This document shows, one piece after another, positions 36,124-53,759 of a stretch of DNA of 64,000 bases. The notes beneath the pieces are model-generated. The model saw only the letters and a program-made list of their open reading frames with translations, had not been told where the DNA came from and did no database searches. Position 1 is the first letter of the stretch. Each line of letters begins with the position of its first letter. A program made the position numbers and the translations under genes. Origin of the DNA: Brachyhypopomus gauderio (Eukaryota > Chordata > Actinopteri > Gymnotiformes > Hypopomidae); assembly GCF_052324685.1 (NCBI RefSeq), contig NC_135212.1, forward strand, positions 46,072,712-46,136,711, in the 5' to 3' direction.

Positions 36124-39100
36124 GGGCTCAGTACGAGATGCAAAGAAAGAAGTAGGAAATGTCAAACAGCAAGCCTCCACTGAGCCTTTCGTTTCAGCAG
36201 GGTGTTTTGTATCTGGCACACTCTACTCTCAACGGTCTCTGATGCTGTAGTGCTAGCGTGTGGGCAAAAAATGATGTGTAGCCATAGTTGTTTTAGTGAT
36301 GGCTATCGGGAAGTAACGACGGTGTAATCGACGTTCGTTTAAATCTTCTACGGTCGCTTTAACTTATGTGTCTACCGAGGTAGAGGATTTGTTTTTTCAA
36401 TTTGAGAAGAAACTAGAACTCCGAGTTCAGAGTCTCAAATATACTGTGCTTGGAGCGTTTTCACATCCGTATTTACAACAGTAGAGCAGATATAGCAAGG
36501 TGGTAACAGCAAGGTCATGGACCCTGTCCCCAGTTTACACCCTTAGTGACCTACTGATGAAATGTACCTTGTCCTGCCAGTTAGTCTAAATGTAACTACA
36601 CAGTCCAACTTGAATAGAGAAACAGGAATGTATGATGCACTTTGATGTCTCCTGGAGACTCGTTTTACCAGGACCGGCTAGACCAAAGCAAGATCTAACC
36701 CTAGTGAATGTGCACACACAGGGAAATGGAAATGCATACCTAGTGAGAAACAATTGTCATTACTTAAGGGTTGTAACATCAGCCTTGGCATATTTAACAT
36801 GCTTGACCTCCTGCACCAGCTGGACGAGGAGCACAAAGCTGTTTCGAGGCTCAAGCGCTACATCGCCCTCTGTGGCGTACGACGGAACTACAAAAAGCTG
36901 CTGGATGGCTGCCGCTCGGTGAAGGCCAAGGTGGCCGTGCTGAAGAAGGAGTTAGAAGAGCTGGGCGTGGAAGGTCAGTGGTGTGTGGTGTTGTGTTGAC
37001 TGTGGGCCGTTTGTATAATTACTCCCGTCTCATTGGCTGGCTACTTCTGTGATGGGAATAAGGGGGTGTAACGGAAAAACTAGTGCAATGTGATTTTAAT
37101 CTCCAGTATCTTGTCCTCCTATTTTCACTCTTCTCAGTGGGGTTGCAATGGTATGAGATTTTCACGGTATGATAACCGTCTCAGAAAATACCGTGTTATC
37201 ACAGTTTGTTAAATATATTTTATTAAATATATATAAATATATATATATAATATATATAAATATATATATTATTAAAAGATACACTGACCCTTAAAGGAAT
37301 GACAACCTTTTTTTTGTTCAATGAACTATTTATTGTAGAAACCTGGAACTATTGTATACAAAATGTCTCCTTTAAAAAAAATAAGGTGTACACCTGTTTA
37401 TATAAATTAGGGGTGGCCTGCAATAGTCGCTGATTCGACTATAGTCGACTATACCCCCTAGTCGACTATGAACGTCATAGTCGAATGTACCATTCTAACT
37501 GCATGGAGGTGCCCAAGAATGCAGCTAAGCATTAGTTGTTACATGAACTTTCTGTTTTCGTTATATATAGCCTTTTGTGAAATAAAACCATCCTAATTTC
37601 TGTTAATAAATATTTAAAAATGATGTTTGCGCATTAACAATAGGCATCTTCCTTACTACACATTAATAAATCACACCCTGCAGTTGCACAATCCAAACGA
37701 GCGGAGCTGAACACGCAACACAATACGCAGCATCTGCCGAGATTATAACGGCTAATAAAAAACTTAAAGTATTTTGAAAAAGATAAAGATTAATCAAACA
37801 AACTAAAGTGCAAGTTATGTTATCAACGTCTTTCATTTCGCACGACAACAACCAACATTGCATACCATTTAAAACACGCAAGGCGAAAAAAAAACCTTTT
37901 GTTGTTTCGGTCGTGTCGTCTCGTCTCGGCGCGTCTCGGCAAGTAGGCCTATAAACATTTTTTGATGCTGTTTGCTTTTAAACACCGTTACTTGAACCTT
38001 TCCTTATATTTTCCTTTCCTTATACAATTTTTAAAATATTTTCAGGCAGGCATATTTTATTTAAAATATTTTTTGACATTTTGCACAGTGACTGTCTGAC
38101 AGTTTGATATGCGCAATGCACACTGACTGTTAATGTTCTCTAACGTTTCATAAAAAAATAAACAAGTAAATTTTAAAAAGCTGAATAAAGCCAACCTAGC
38201 GTGTTTATTCATTTATCTGAGTGTTTTAGGTTTTTACTTTGAAGAGGAAAAAAGTCCTGAATGAGAACGGGATCCCGTTTAAGGTGCTCTAAATAAAATA
38301 AAATAAAAAACCAGATTCGACTATTAGTCGACTAAAGGGAAAAGCTGACGAATCAGATTCGACTATGAAAATCCTTAGTTGAATACACCCCTAATATAAA
38401 TACTGCAAAATTAGAGAAACCTAAATCATGGATTTCAGTATGCCTACAATTATTTAATATCTGATAAACTGAGCCTGGGTCAGTGTCTGATCAACAACTG
38501 TTGTAAACGTCTGTTTTACTGCCAATTCAGAATATAACCAGATACTGCAGAAAGAGAGGATTTATTTCTGACATGATCCTCACAATAGAGATTTCTATTT
38601 TAAGGCTTTCACAGAGTCTGGTTTTAACATATGAAAAACAGTCACGTCAGAATTGGAAAATGAATGCATGTAAAGTAATGGCGTCTTTCACATCCAGTGA
38701 AAGCAAAGACCTTAAGTTAGGTTTATACTTTTGCGAATGACCGTAGCGCACAACTCTGCACACCGCGCGCAAACAACGACATGTGGTAGTATAAAGATAC
38801 ACCCCTCAACAACAGGGGAAGGAACATTTTACCTGATGAATTTTAATGTTGCTTTGTGTTCCAGGTTTGAAAAGTGCTAAAGTACTTGAAAATGTAACTA
38901 GTTCGTTTCACAACAAATAGCTGTCTGACTGAACAGTTCTCTTGTATTACGTTAACAAATACGAGCCTCTTGTAATTCCAGGACGAAACATGAGAGAACG
39001 TGATGATGTTAAGATTGGGTGTTTTGAAAATAAACAACCATTAAATAATGTGATAAAAAAGCGAATTATTTCAAATCATTTTGAGTACATGTATACATAT

Positions 39101-42100
39101 TTAACTTAAGTTTAACGTGCTGGGAAATATTGAAATGGACCTTGAGAGACGTACAAGTGCTTGAATTCCACCTTAAATGTGTATGCTATGAACCCTTCAA
39201 ACATAACTTTGTTCATTGCGTTGAGGCGCGGCGTGCGTGAAGTTACAAAATTCGAGAGGTGCACGACCTCACGAATCGACAGCGCGCGATGCCCTCGCGC
39301 ATGGGCGTAGCCACATTGATTACGTCATTTTTGCCTCTGATTTTAGTTTAGGCTTTTTTTTTGTTTTTGATTTGTTAAAACATTTGTAAAGTCTGATGCA
39401 CTTTCTGCCATTCTCACCGCTGTGTGCTGAGTAGCTGAACCGGAGCGGAGTTGCGCATGCGCGGGTGAGTTTCTCCGCTGGCTTGCCTTTTACCGGTAAT
39501 AAGCAAACGCACACGGTATGATAACTATGCATTTTAATACCGTGGTATACTGTGAAACCGGTTACCGCTGCAACCCTAACTTCTCAGCTTGGCCACCTGT
39601 TTTTCCCCTTCAGTCTGTCTGCTTTATTCATGTAAACCTAACAAGTGCCTACCATCTTTTCCATGAAGATCAAGTACACGTTTAGCCATCTAAAACATTT
39701 GTTTGTCATTTGTTTTTATAATCTTTTTGTCATTTGTCAAAATGCACAAAGTACTGGGTGCTGAGAAACAATAAGGCGATCTGACATTGTGGTTGTTGCT
39801 AAAACATTCTGATTTAGTTTGTTTAAAGGCTGTTTCACACCGAACGGTTTATTCGGATAGCAGTGACATAATTCAACCACTTGTGTAAATATGGTATCTT
39901 CCACATCAAATACGATTTTTCTGACAGCGAAAATGCGACACAATTTTGTTTGCCCTATGTTCGATTTATTTTTATTTATTTTTACTTTCACCAGCGTTAA
40001 CTCGTTGACCAATCACCATTGCGTCTGGTGTTGGCATAGCAACAACCATGATGTCAAATCGCCTTATTGTTTTTGTTTCTCAGCACCCAGTATTTTTTGA
40101 CAAACATCAAAAGATTATAAAAACAATGACGCAGAAGACATTATATGGAAAGACATTGCAGATCGGCTTGGAAACGAAGAGGGTAATGTGCGTCTTAAAC
40201 AACGTATTTTCTAGTTAGCTGGGTTAGCTAGCTATGTATCGCCCTAATATTAAAACTGTTTATCCCTGTAACCAGTTGACCTGAAATTCTTTGTTGAACT
40301 TTATTATGCTCTATTTGATTAAGCGAAAAGGCTATGGAAAAACCTTAAGGACACTTATATTAGGAAAAAACAAAGAGAAGAGATGAATCTCGGAAGAGGC
40401 CAAGCAGCTAAAAGGAAAAGGAAATGGAAATTTATGGACTCAATGTCTTTTCTCGAGGAGACTGCTGCATATAGAAGGTAGATAGTAGTGTGCTGAACTG
40501 CTGTTGTCTTTATATATAGACATTTATTTTACCTACTTAACATACAGTACTGAGCAAACAAAGCTATTCCTTGATCAGATGTATCAATGCTCTGCTTGGC
40601 ACAGGGTCTGTAGTATTTTGGAAAATGAGGATTGCTGTGAGAAAACGGGATGGAGTGGAGATGGAGAGAGTGAGGGTGAAACAGAAGAGATACCCAACTC
40701 CTCCATCAGTGTCCTTTATAACGAGAGAAAGAAGAGAAGAAAAGAGCAGAGGGAACAACAGAGGGCAAAACAATGTGAAGATGAAAACACCTTGTTTTTA
40801 CTCAGTCTCGTGCCGAGTCTGGAAAGACTGCCAGTGAAGAAGCAGTCGTGGGTCAGACTGAAAATACAGGAGCTGCTTCATGGGGTGCAGATTGGGCCTC
40901 CCTACTCAGAACATCAGTCATTTTACTCGTTTATAAAATGTTCAGGTATGGTATAATGTTAAAGAAATAATAGTAGACCTTGTACTAATATTATAATATT
41001 ACTTGTATAAGTTATTAGAGAAGTTGAAATAAATCTTACTACCAACTTTTGTTTGTTTATTTATTGCATGCATATATAATTACACATCCAATTTTAAGTA
41101 CTAATTCATTCAGGGTTTCAGCTTGCAGACCACGCCCAAAGGATTTGTGAATATGTCCCCATCATATTACTGCCACTGACATCAACTGTGATACATTTAT
41201 AATTGACGTCAACAAGAGCAAGGAGGACTATAGAGACCGTTCCCTTGTAATTAAAACACGGGGCCGGAGTTGGCTGGTGCTTGAATGACGAAGTGCTTAT
41301 CATCCAGTGCACCAACACAATTCCACTTTTCCAGCAATCCTGTTGCTATAGCCCTTCAGAGCTCTTCTGTTTGCATGGGCATGCATTTTCTTTCATGTAT
41401 GTCCAGATGACATCACATGTATCTTTGAACAGGCATGAAAATGTTGATCAATATTGTCTTGTTTTCACAATCTTATCCTATTACTGACTTTTCCAGTACT
41501 CACTTATTTTTTTACAATTTACTATGTCTTTATTTACTATTTATCCACTTGAGCATTCAGAACGCTTGCATCAGCATCAGGCAGCAGAGAAGATCGGCTG
41601 GACTTTAAGATGATTGGGGAAAACTCCAAAGCATGCATTGTTGTCGTTGTGGAATGAGCGTTCACTCTTCCAGCGTAGTCCATTTACTTCCAGATCTCCT
41701 GCTTAAAGAAAAATGCCATGCAGTACCTGGGCAGAATGGCTCTGGTGTTTCGGTTTAAGAAACATGTACAGTGCGTCTTTTCTGACTTTTCTATCGCTAT
41801 TTTGTCCCTATGTATTTGCACAACACACTGGTTAAGTCGTCAGCTAAATCTGAAGACCAGCCAATTATCTGCTTACTCTTCAAATGCAGCTACCTGTGTG
41901 CTTCAGAACACGTACGTGGGTTTTGTGTAAACAGACTCGAACCTGTCGTTGTTGCTGTAACTGTCCTGTAGGTCAGCCATCCATAGAGAAGTGTAAGAGA
42001 GCCAGACTGAGGATGGAGGAGGCTCGGGAGGTGGCAGAGCTGGACGTGAGCAACATCATCAGCACTCAGGGTACGGTCACGTGTCAGGGTCACGTCTGTC

Positions 42101-42900
42101 GCTCACGTCTTTCTCAAACTAGCCCAAAACGTACAACACAGTATTCTGGACCCAGTGTTTTCGTTTATATTTCGTGAACCTTTAGTCTATGTCCAGAAGT
42201 CTTGTAGTGGTTGGACAGGTAGCTGTTCTGTGCTGTTGGAACATGCACAAAACATGGAACAAAATTAGCAAGTATTGGGTGCCAGTAAAGCAAAACCACG
42301 TACGGACACGTAGCAAACGTTGACGACGTTAACGGTGGTCCATTAAGGAGCAAGACTGCACACATCCAGCATGACCAAAGACTACTTTATGATCGACATG
42401 TTGGTCAAGAAGACTACATATGTGATATGATCTGTAAGCATAAATATAATAGAATTCCATAAAGATAGGAGTTTACCACAAGGTGTAAACCAACGCAAAA
42501 CGAAACCATAAAGGCCTGGTTACAGTTTACTATTGGGTACATTTTACCTACTGCGCTATAAATATATAGTATGGGAGTAAAGACGGGTGCAGAAAGGGTC
42601 TCTTGGCCGTTTTATTCAGCTCTGATCTACTCGTGGCCTGGTAATCACTAAAGTTGTGGTTGATTTTGCGTGCGTGTGTAAGATGGCCAGACCTCTTTAA
42701 TCTGAGTCTCTCCCCCACTCCCAGGCCGACCCAAGCGCAGAGCTGCGGCGTGGGGCAGCTCTTCTCCGCCTTCGGCCTTCAAGCGTGTGGTGAGATCTGA
42801 CTCGGACAGTGACGCTGGCTCCGCAGGCAGGGGGCGCAAGAGAGCCACGGACTGGAGCAACCTGAAGGGTATAATCAGTGATGATGCAGACAGCGACTAG
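32863..42900 (+). CDS. hirip3: hirip3, HIRA-interacting protein 3 (histone chaperone with CHZ motif)
   Basis: Eight coding exons: 32863-32930, 33090-33210, 33302-33458, 34232-34819, 34915-35066, 36820-36973, 41972-42070 and 42725-42900. Phases agree and give 504 aa (human about 556). I chose the ATG at 32863 (MGSEKDDIRKFVF) because it leads in phase into the conserved N-terminal block STLTIRILRRRYLEHVG and IVEEELLKMQ. Residues about 64-361 are a low-complexity Ser/Glu/Lys region, expected for a disordered acidic chaperone. Exons 6-7 hold the CHZ-type block: SRLKRYIALCGVRRNYKKLL, then KCKRARLRMEEAREVAELDV and SNIIS. The end, WSNLKGIISDDADSD, matches the family. HIRIP3 binds core histones and HIRA. 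Intron 6 (about 5 kb) is loaded with transposons. Confidence 0.93.
33459..34231. repeat. hirip3 intron 3 with (TA)n microsatellite
   Basis: (TA)n at 33520-33580. The rest of the intron shows no recognised element. Confidence 0.7.
35067..36819. repeat. hirip3 intron 5 with (TA)n microsatellite
   Basis: A (TA)n run of about 30 units at 36061-36120. The remaining intron has no recognised coding or element. Confidence 0.7.
37138..39579. mobile_element. hAT-like transposon, 2.4 kb, in hirip3 intron 6
   Basis: Flanked by a perfect 8-bp target duplication CTTCTCAG (37130-37137 and 39580-39587). Ends are TGGGGTTGCAATGGTA and the reverse complement of TAGGGTTGCAGCGGTA, with further subterminal matches (TTCACGGTATGATAAC against TAGTTATCATACCGTG). 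No transposase-like frame was seen, so it is non-autonomous. It is interrupted by a second element at 37408-38393. Confidence 0.82.
37408..38393. mobile_element. Nested hAT-like element, 986 bp
   Basis: Ends TAGGGGTG and CACCCCTA with a perfect 8-bp target duplication ATATAAAT (37400-37407 and 38394-38401). Subterminal repeats of GATTCGACTA and AGTCGACTA occur at both ends. It sits inside the 37138-39579 element and so is younger than it. No coding sequence. Confidence 0.85.
39703..40133. repeat. Inverted repeat around the MADF gene start
   Basis: Arms at about 39703-39802 and 40036-40133 are reverse complements with small indels, separated by about 235 bp. Both arms carry the same start: ATG, then TCARATCGCCTTATTGTT and TCTCAGCACCCAGTA. 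The shared part extends to AAAGATTATAAAAACA. Confidence 0.75.
40048..40956 (+). pseudogene. MADF-BESS protein remnant, probably PIF/Harbinger-associated
   Basis: Segment 1 (from ATG 40048) reads SNRLIVFVSQHPVFFDK. After a 1-base frameshift it continues DYKNNDAEDIIWKDIADRLG (to about 40180), a MADF-type DNA-binding start. Segment 2 (about 40326-40480) gives RLWKNLKDTYIRKKQREEMN, then GRGQAAKRKRKWKFMDSMSF, the second half of MADF, ending at a donor-like GTAGAT. Segment 3 (about 40660-40945) is acidic and then has DENTLFLLSLVPSLERLPVK and KQSWVRLKIQELLH, a BESS-like motif. Genes of this kind accompany PIF/Harbinger transposases, and a transposase-like fragment lies just downstream on the other strand. 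The frameshift suggests decay, unless there is a tiny intron. It lies inside hirip3 intron 6. Confidence 0.6.
41118..41318 (-). mobile_element. PIF/Harbinger transposase fragment
   Basis: Minus-strand translation contains PCFNYKGTVSIVLLALVDVN followed by YKCITVDVSGS, which matches the nuclease core of HARBI1-like transposases (consensus FYNYKG, then S, V, LLA, D, Y, F, VD). Flanking parts cannot be read through. It is convergent with the MADF-BESS remnant, an arrangement that can be one decayed element. Confidence 0.65.
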
Positions 42901-43683
42901 GCTGCAAAGAATCTCTCTGCTATACAGCGTGTGTACAAAGTGTTGATTGTTTCATACGAATTGTTTTCCTCATTTGGATTTCTTCATATGGTCTGTTTTA
43001 TACATGTTTGCTGGGTTATTGGCTTATGTTCCTATGTGTAGGTAAAGTGTAATAAATAATTTTGTATTTTCCTCTCCCTTTTAATTATGAAGCATACTTT
43101 ACACATATTTGATGATCATTAATCAGTAAAGACATTGAGAGGGGGTCCTGGTTCTGAGAGGCTGTTTCATACTGACTAAAGCTTACTCAACATCTCCAGC
43201 CCTGTCCTGCTTCATGGTGTTCTGTGGAACTTGTGTACTATCTGACAGACTTCATATTCCCCATTTTCTTAGAAAGCACCTGAAACGCTGTTGGACGCTA
43301 CCACAGTATATGATTGATTGATATGATATGAAAAATTATTTTTTTAAATGTTTAATTTGTTCCATAAGCCTCTTTTCAACCCTGGTTTAATGTGGAAAGT
43401 TTAAGTCTGGATAGTGCAAGAACAGGTTTAAAAAAAAAACTCCCAACACAATCCACTTAAACATTTTAATAATAACCTTCATGTATCACATAAGGATATG
43501 TCATTAAAAATCTAGAATTAAAAGCATCAATTATTGATTAGTCATTATAAAAACTACATGTATTGGGTACATGTGTTGACAATGTCTACAGCTAATGATA
43601 CTGAGTTGTGACTTTTTTGTCCTTCATTAAGACTTTGTGCAAAGAAAAAAAAAATAGATTTTCAAGAGTTGTGAGTGTAATCT
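42901..43683. other. hirip3 3' UTR and convergent spacer to the protease gene
   Basis: AATAAATAA at 43051-43059 is the likely hirip3 polyadenylation signal, 150 bases after the stop. The rest is AT-rich spacer before the convergent protease gene. No other gene was seen. Confidence 0.55.
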
Positions 43684-48623
<4,940 letters not shown>

Positions 48624-50114
48624 GGTCTCGTCCTTTCACCGTTTCACGTTAATTCGCCTTCAAATACAGCTTACAATAGCAGATGGCTGAGGTTCATATC
48701 CGATATGTATAATTCTCTTTTTTTTTTTTTTTTACCTTTTTTTACTTCGGTCTTGTCACATGGAGTCTATCTCCTCCCCTACCTGTCTAGATCTCACGCC
48801 CTCAGGTGAGAATGGCCTTTTACAAGGATCTGGAACCAGTTGCCCCAGGCTCGCTTTATTCTAACAAATCATAGGGGAAGGTGAAACGTTTTTATGTTAA
48901 CATGAAAAATGTTAGTGTTAGACTGAATTAATCTTAAAACAAGCAGTTATTTTGGTGTTTGCTTATTTTTATAGTATGTGTTCTTTAAAAAAGATTTGAA
49001 ATAGGTGACGTCTTAATACCATTCTTACTTGAAACCATGTTTATGTAATCGCTTCCTTTCCGAGATTGTTGGTGTAATGTAGTTTTGTGTATCTCCCACA
49101 CATATCTGTTTGTTGACATGAATGAATTGCTTAGTCAGAACTGCTAGTGTGTCCATAAAAGAGTGGAAAGCTAGCAAGGATGCTTGATGTCGTTGTAATG
49201 TTGACTGGCTCCTGTTGTTTTTGGCCACTATCGGCATCATCAGCATTTTAGGTATAAACATTTGTTTGTTTGTGTTTTTACCTAATCCATTAATTCATCT
49301 CCATTCCCATCTCCACTGCTTTCTGTGCTGATTCTGTCTTGAGTTTTGATTGCAAGTTTGGCAAGCATGTTTTTAATTATTCCTCAGAAGGCTACGGGTA
49401 GGGCAGCAGATGTTAATGGGGAATAATTATTTTGTATATTTATATTTATATATTTTTCCAGTTTAGACCCCCCGCCTTTTATTCAGATCTAAAGCAAAAG
49501 TGTATACTTGTAATGACTTTTGTATTCAAAGTGTCATTTTTAGGAAACACTGGAAACTAGGTATTTGTCTTTTGGCTATATTGCATATTTACATTGCCTG
49601 CTATAAACAGGAGAGACCGGTCACTTGTTTACTATGGAGGAGGGAGACTCTGCATTTTAGACTTCATGGGATTTAAAGACAACATCTTCTGAAACTGTAG
49701 TAACTGTCACAGGATTAGTTCTTTTATAACCCTGGAGGTTTTCCATTATTCTACCTGTCTATTTGTGTATATTTAACCAAAGCCTTTATCCTTAAGGGAA
49801 AACACGACTTTTTATGCACTTTGATTTGGATTGGAAATTTATTTCCTTAAAAAGTAAGCTTCAAAAATGATTACATTCATTAAATACTTCAAACTTACAA
49901 TTCCAGAAGTGTTTGAACCTTTGTTCTATTTGCATTTATACAACTTTACTTGAATATTCAAAAAAGCTTTGTTTAATGCTTTAGCCATGAGCTGACTTCC
50001 TTTTGCACTGCTGTTCATAAGACTGCTTCCTTATTTTAAGACACCGATTTGTAAATCACGATTTCTAAATTAACAGAAAACAAATATGCAATAAAGAAAA
50101 CAAAAGTCATTTCA
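48624..50114. other. Intergenic, protease upstream region
   Basis: A poly-T run lies at about 48718-48733. No coding segment or element was recognised. Confidence 0.4.
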
Positions 50115-50340
50115 CTTTTTACCCATCTGTGCAGTTAGAACACACACACACTAGTGATTACTAGGGGGTTGTGGTGCACACATGCCCAGAGCGGTGGGCA
50201 GCCCTAGCCCGGCACCCGGGGAGCAGTTGGGGTTAGGTGCCTTGCTCAAAGGGTACCTCAGTCATGGCCTCAGGCCTGGGAATTGAACCCACGACCCTCC
50301 GGTCACAAGAACAGTTCCCTACAACCAGGCCATGACTGCC
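50115..50340 (-). mobile_element. tRNA-derived SINE, copy 2
   Basis: Same family as 24994-25274, with the B-box as GGGTTCAATTCCC and the body CCCCTAGTAATCACTAGTGT. The 3' tail is shorter (ends near AGATGGGTAAAAAGTGAAAT). Confidence 0.85.
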
Positions 50341-51116
50341 ATTGTCATCCTGATACACGGCATCGCCTTTAGGATCCAATGTTTGAACATGGTCCTCCAT
50401 AATGGTGGGGCATCCTTGGCAGTGACGGGCCCATCTAGCACAAGTATTGGGCCAAGGGATATGCCATGATATGGCAGCCCAAACCTCCCACACTAAAATG
50501 ACAGGTGTTTCAGTTTCATTGTCCAACCCCTGTAAGTACAACCTAAACTGATTAATACATGTATGTGTTTAGTCTGTTACTGATACAGAGATTTTCATAT
50601 TTGCTTATTTCATGTGTATTAATACATATAGGCCTAAAAGACACGACACAGTCATGACTTGAGCCCTTTGCGTTTACTTAGTTTCATTGTTGCAGATGTA
50701 AAAAGAACACCAGGATACTTGATACAGAAAACAGCTAGACATCTGTTGCAAAGTACAAATTTAAACAAAATGCAAATAAATGTTTAAAGTATCCACGTCA
50801 CCAATCATTGGTGTTTCTTTCAGTGCACACGAGCAGATTGTGAGCAATTTGGGGACCAGAAAAGCATGATTTAGCTCAAGCGGTATTTTCCAAAGTCGCA
50901 CCATCAGTATTTTCTTACGCTCAAATACATAACAAGGCACCACTAAAATTATTCATAATACAACTACAGGGTTGCGCTCTGTTAGCAGTTTGTGCTGGCA
51001 GTTGTTAATGTCTGATGGTGCAGTCAGTGAGAACAAGCTTGATGAATATTTCCCAAAGACAAAGTTTGCTATAGAGCACAAAATGTTGGACAACCTAATT
51101 CAATCTATCCTACAAC

Positions 51117-51294
51117 CAGAGGTGGGCATTCCAGGTTCAGAAAGTAAAAATCCTCACCAGGATTTTGCTCAGGCTTCCTGGATTGTGTTGATTGCTCTCA
51201 TTTTACCTGGATTCAACTAATTAGAAAATCTAGCAAGCTTGACTAAAATCCTGGTGAGGACTTTTACTTTCTGAACCTGGAATGCCCACCTCTG
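51117..51294. mobile_element. Foldback MITE, copy 2
   Basis: A palindrome of 178 bp. Arms are CAGAGGTGGGCATTCCAGGT onward and the reverse complement ending CTGGAATGCCCACCTCTG. The loop CTTCCTGGATTGTGTTGATT is shared with the copy at 17504-17671. Arms differ between copies at several matched positions. Confidence 0.85.
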
Positions 51295-52372
51295 CCTTCA
51301 ACAAACGTGTTTACACTCACGGAGCAGTACCCTCTAGTGGCACATTCATCATCTACCAACCTCTTTCTACGTCCTCAACGTCTTTATTCAGTTTATACAC
51401 TTTATACATCGCACTGCAGTGAATCACATGAACGAAGAATGTGCAGTTAAGTACACTGAAGTACACAGTGAAGGTTTCCATAGAAACAAGTCTAGATGTG
51501 AGAGAAACGGGCTATGCTAAAACTGGCATAAAAGCATACATTATTACCCAATCCACCTCATGCATTAGTGCAGGAGTTGTTCATTGCATTTATTGCGAGA
51601 GATGTCATCAGCCTTACAGTAGAAAAATCAAGAGAGGGCTTACTGATGGCTTTGAGGAACACGTTTTGTAGAACACCTTTAGACCATCATCTTCATCGAG
51701 TACCTTAGTCATTTTGATTGCACAGTTGATGAAGGACCTCTATCCAAAATGTCCTATGCCTTCCCTGCCACTCTGAATGTATGTGTATGTGTATATATAG
51801 AGAGACAGATAGACAGATAGATATTTTGCTGCCATAGCAACAACAGGCTATGTAAACAGATATGTTTTTAGTACAATGTCCATTAGTATTAAAATGCTTT
51901 GCCTCTGGAAATAACAAATCCTTAATCCTGATGGTTCAAAGGTGTTCAACAAACTGATCAGCAAGTCTTCTATTGGTTTCTCCAAAATACAGCTCATTAC
52001 ACCTCTTGAAAGTAATCCTGTAAACACAGTTATGCATGAGGATAAATGGGTGATGGCAATTGATCTTTTTGTACCAGTTATTTTAGTGTCAAGACAAAGA
52101 AATCTCTCACAATGCGCAGGGGGTTTTATCATTAAAAAACACCCAGAGACTGTTGAGAATGTACACTGAGCAGAAGGAAGGGTGCTGAGGACCAGTGGAC
52201 ACCAGAATCATTATCTAGGATAAATCATGAAAGATGGAGTGTGTCAGGATGACTCAAGATGACTCAGAATGTTAAAGTGCCTTATTGAGTACCTCAGACA
52301 GCAGAAAGCTGAGGCAGATGAGAACGAGGAGGAGCAAGAACCATTGTGGACGCATAAACCCTCTGGGTGATA

Positions 52373-53540
52373 CGAATACGAATACTTTAATGTCATTGCA
52401 CAATGTACGTGTACACTTGTTCAACGAAAATAGGATCCAGCCTCCATCATGGTACAAATATGCTATATACACTAATATAATAAAATGGATTTAAGAAAAA
52501 AAAATAGAATAGTCGGAACCAAAAAAAAAAAAAAGCAAAACAGAAGAAGCAGAATTGTTATTGCACATGTAAATTAAGTTGCACATTTCCCAGTAAAGTG
52601 AACATCTTTAATTGGGTTGAATTTATATATTGCACAGAGCCCGAATAAATGTTTTAAGAGTTTAACAGAGCAATAGCCCTGTTGTAAAAACTGTCCCTTA
52701 GTCTATTCGTCTTTACTTTAAGTTGCTTGAACCGTCTGCCTGATGGCAGCAGTTTGAATAAGTGGTGCCCTGGGTGTGTACTGTTTTTAATTATTTTATG
52801 GGCCTTCCTGCGATTACGGGTGTTGTAGAGCTCCTTCAGTGTTACCTTCAGTAAGAGGGTAACCAATGGTTTTCTGGGTGGTGTAGATGACCCTCTGTAT
52901 GGCCTTCTTGTGTTTAATGTTACAGCTGGCGAACCACACAGAGATACAGTATGTTAACACACTCTCCACGGAGCAGCGATAGAAAGCCATCAGCAGTTCT
53001 CTCCTCAGGTTAAGCCTCCCGAGGATCCTCAGAAAGTGGAGGCGCTGTTGGGCCTTTTTCACTACCGCTGAGGTGTTTGTGCTCCAGGTCTGCGTCCAAA
53101 TGCACCCCCAGAAACTTAGCGCTGGCTACCCATTCCACACACTCCCCATTGATCCAGATCGGTCTCAGGTCGGATTTTATCTTCCTGTAGTCCACAATCA
53201 GGTCTTTGAGGTGTTAACGACCAAGTTGTTGTCTGCGCTCCACTCCACAAGCCTTTGGACATCCTCTCTATATGCAGATTCATCGCCATTTGAGATAAGC
53301 CCGACTAGAGTGGTGTCATTCGCGAACTTGATTGTGACATTGCTCTGGTGTTTACTGACACAGTCGTATGTGTACAGAGTGTAGAGTAGTGGACTAAGTA
53401 CACACCCCTGTGGTGTCCCAGTGTTAAGTGTGAGGGCTGAGGAAAGATGTGATCCAACTCTGACCTTCTGTGTCCGGTCTGAGAGAAAAATCCAACCAAT
53501 GGCTGGAAAAGGCTGGACTGAAAGACAACATGCAGACACT
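52373..53540 (-). mobile_element. Decayed non-LTR retrotransposon (CR1/L2/Rex-like), 3' part
   Basis: Reading the minus strand: RTQKVRVGSHLSSALTLNTG, TPQGCVLSPLLYTLYT, IKFANDTTLVGLI (the catalytic FADD box has become FAND), VEWVASAKFLGVHLD, RRELLMAFYRCSVESVLTYC and FKLLPSGRRFKQLKVKTNRL. Segments lie in three different frames, so it is inactive. The 3' end carries short ACGAATACGAATA repeats near 52373-52387. The 5' end is truncated. Clade assignment is from motif style only. Confidence 0.82.
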
Positions 53541-53640
53541 AATCATGGCCAGACAGGAACAAGCTCTAAATATGAGATCAACAGAAAACAGGATCTGCCA
53601 CACCAGACAGGACCCCCAATGCAGGATGTGCGAAGATACC
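53500..53640 (+). mobile_element. Small fragment of another retroelement C-terminus
   Basis: Plus-strand translation LKDNMQTLIMARQEQALNMR, then ICHTRQDPQCRMCED, resembles the C-terminal knuckle region found in some fish retroelement polyproteins. It overlaps the 5' edge of the minus-strand LINE. Short and isolated. Confidence 0.5.
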
Positions 53641-53759
53641 GCTGTGATAAATAGCAATGTGGCTATTTAGATTACTAATTTTTTCTGCTTTACAACTACT
53701 ACTGAATCTACTGTCATTTAGCCTATTACGAAAATACGTGAGCTTCCCCACAACCCCTG

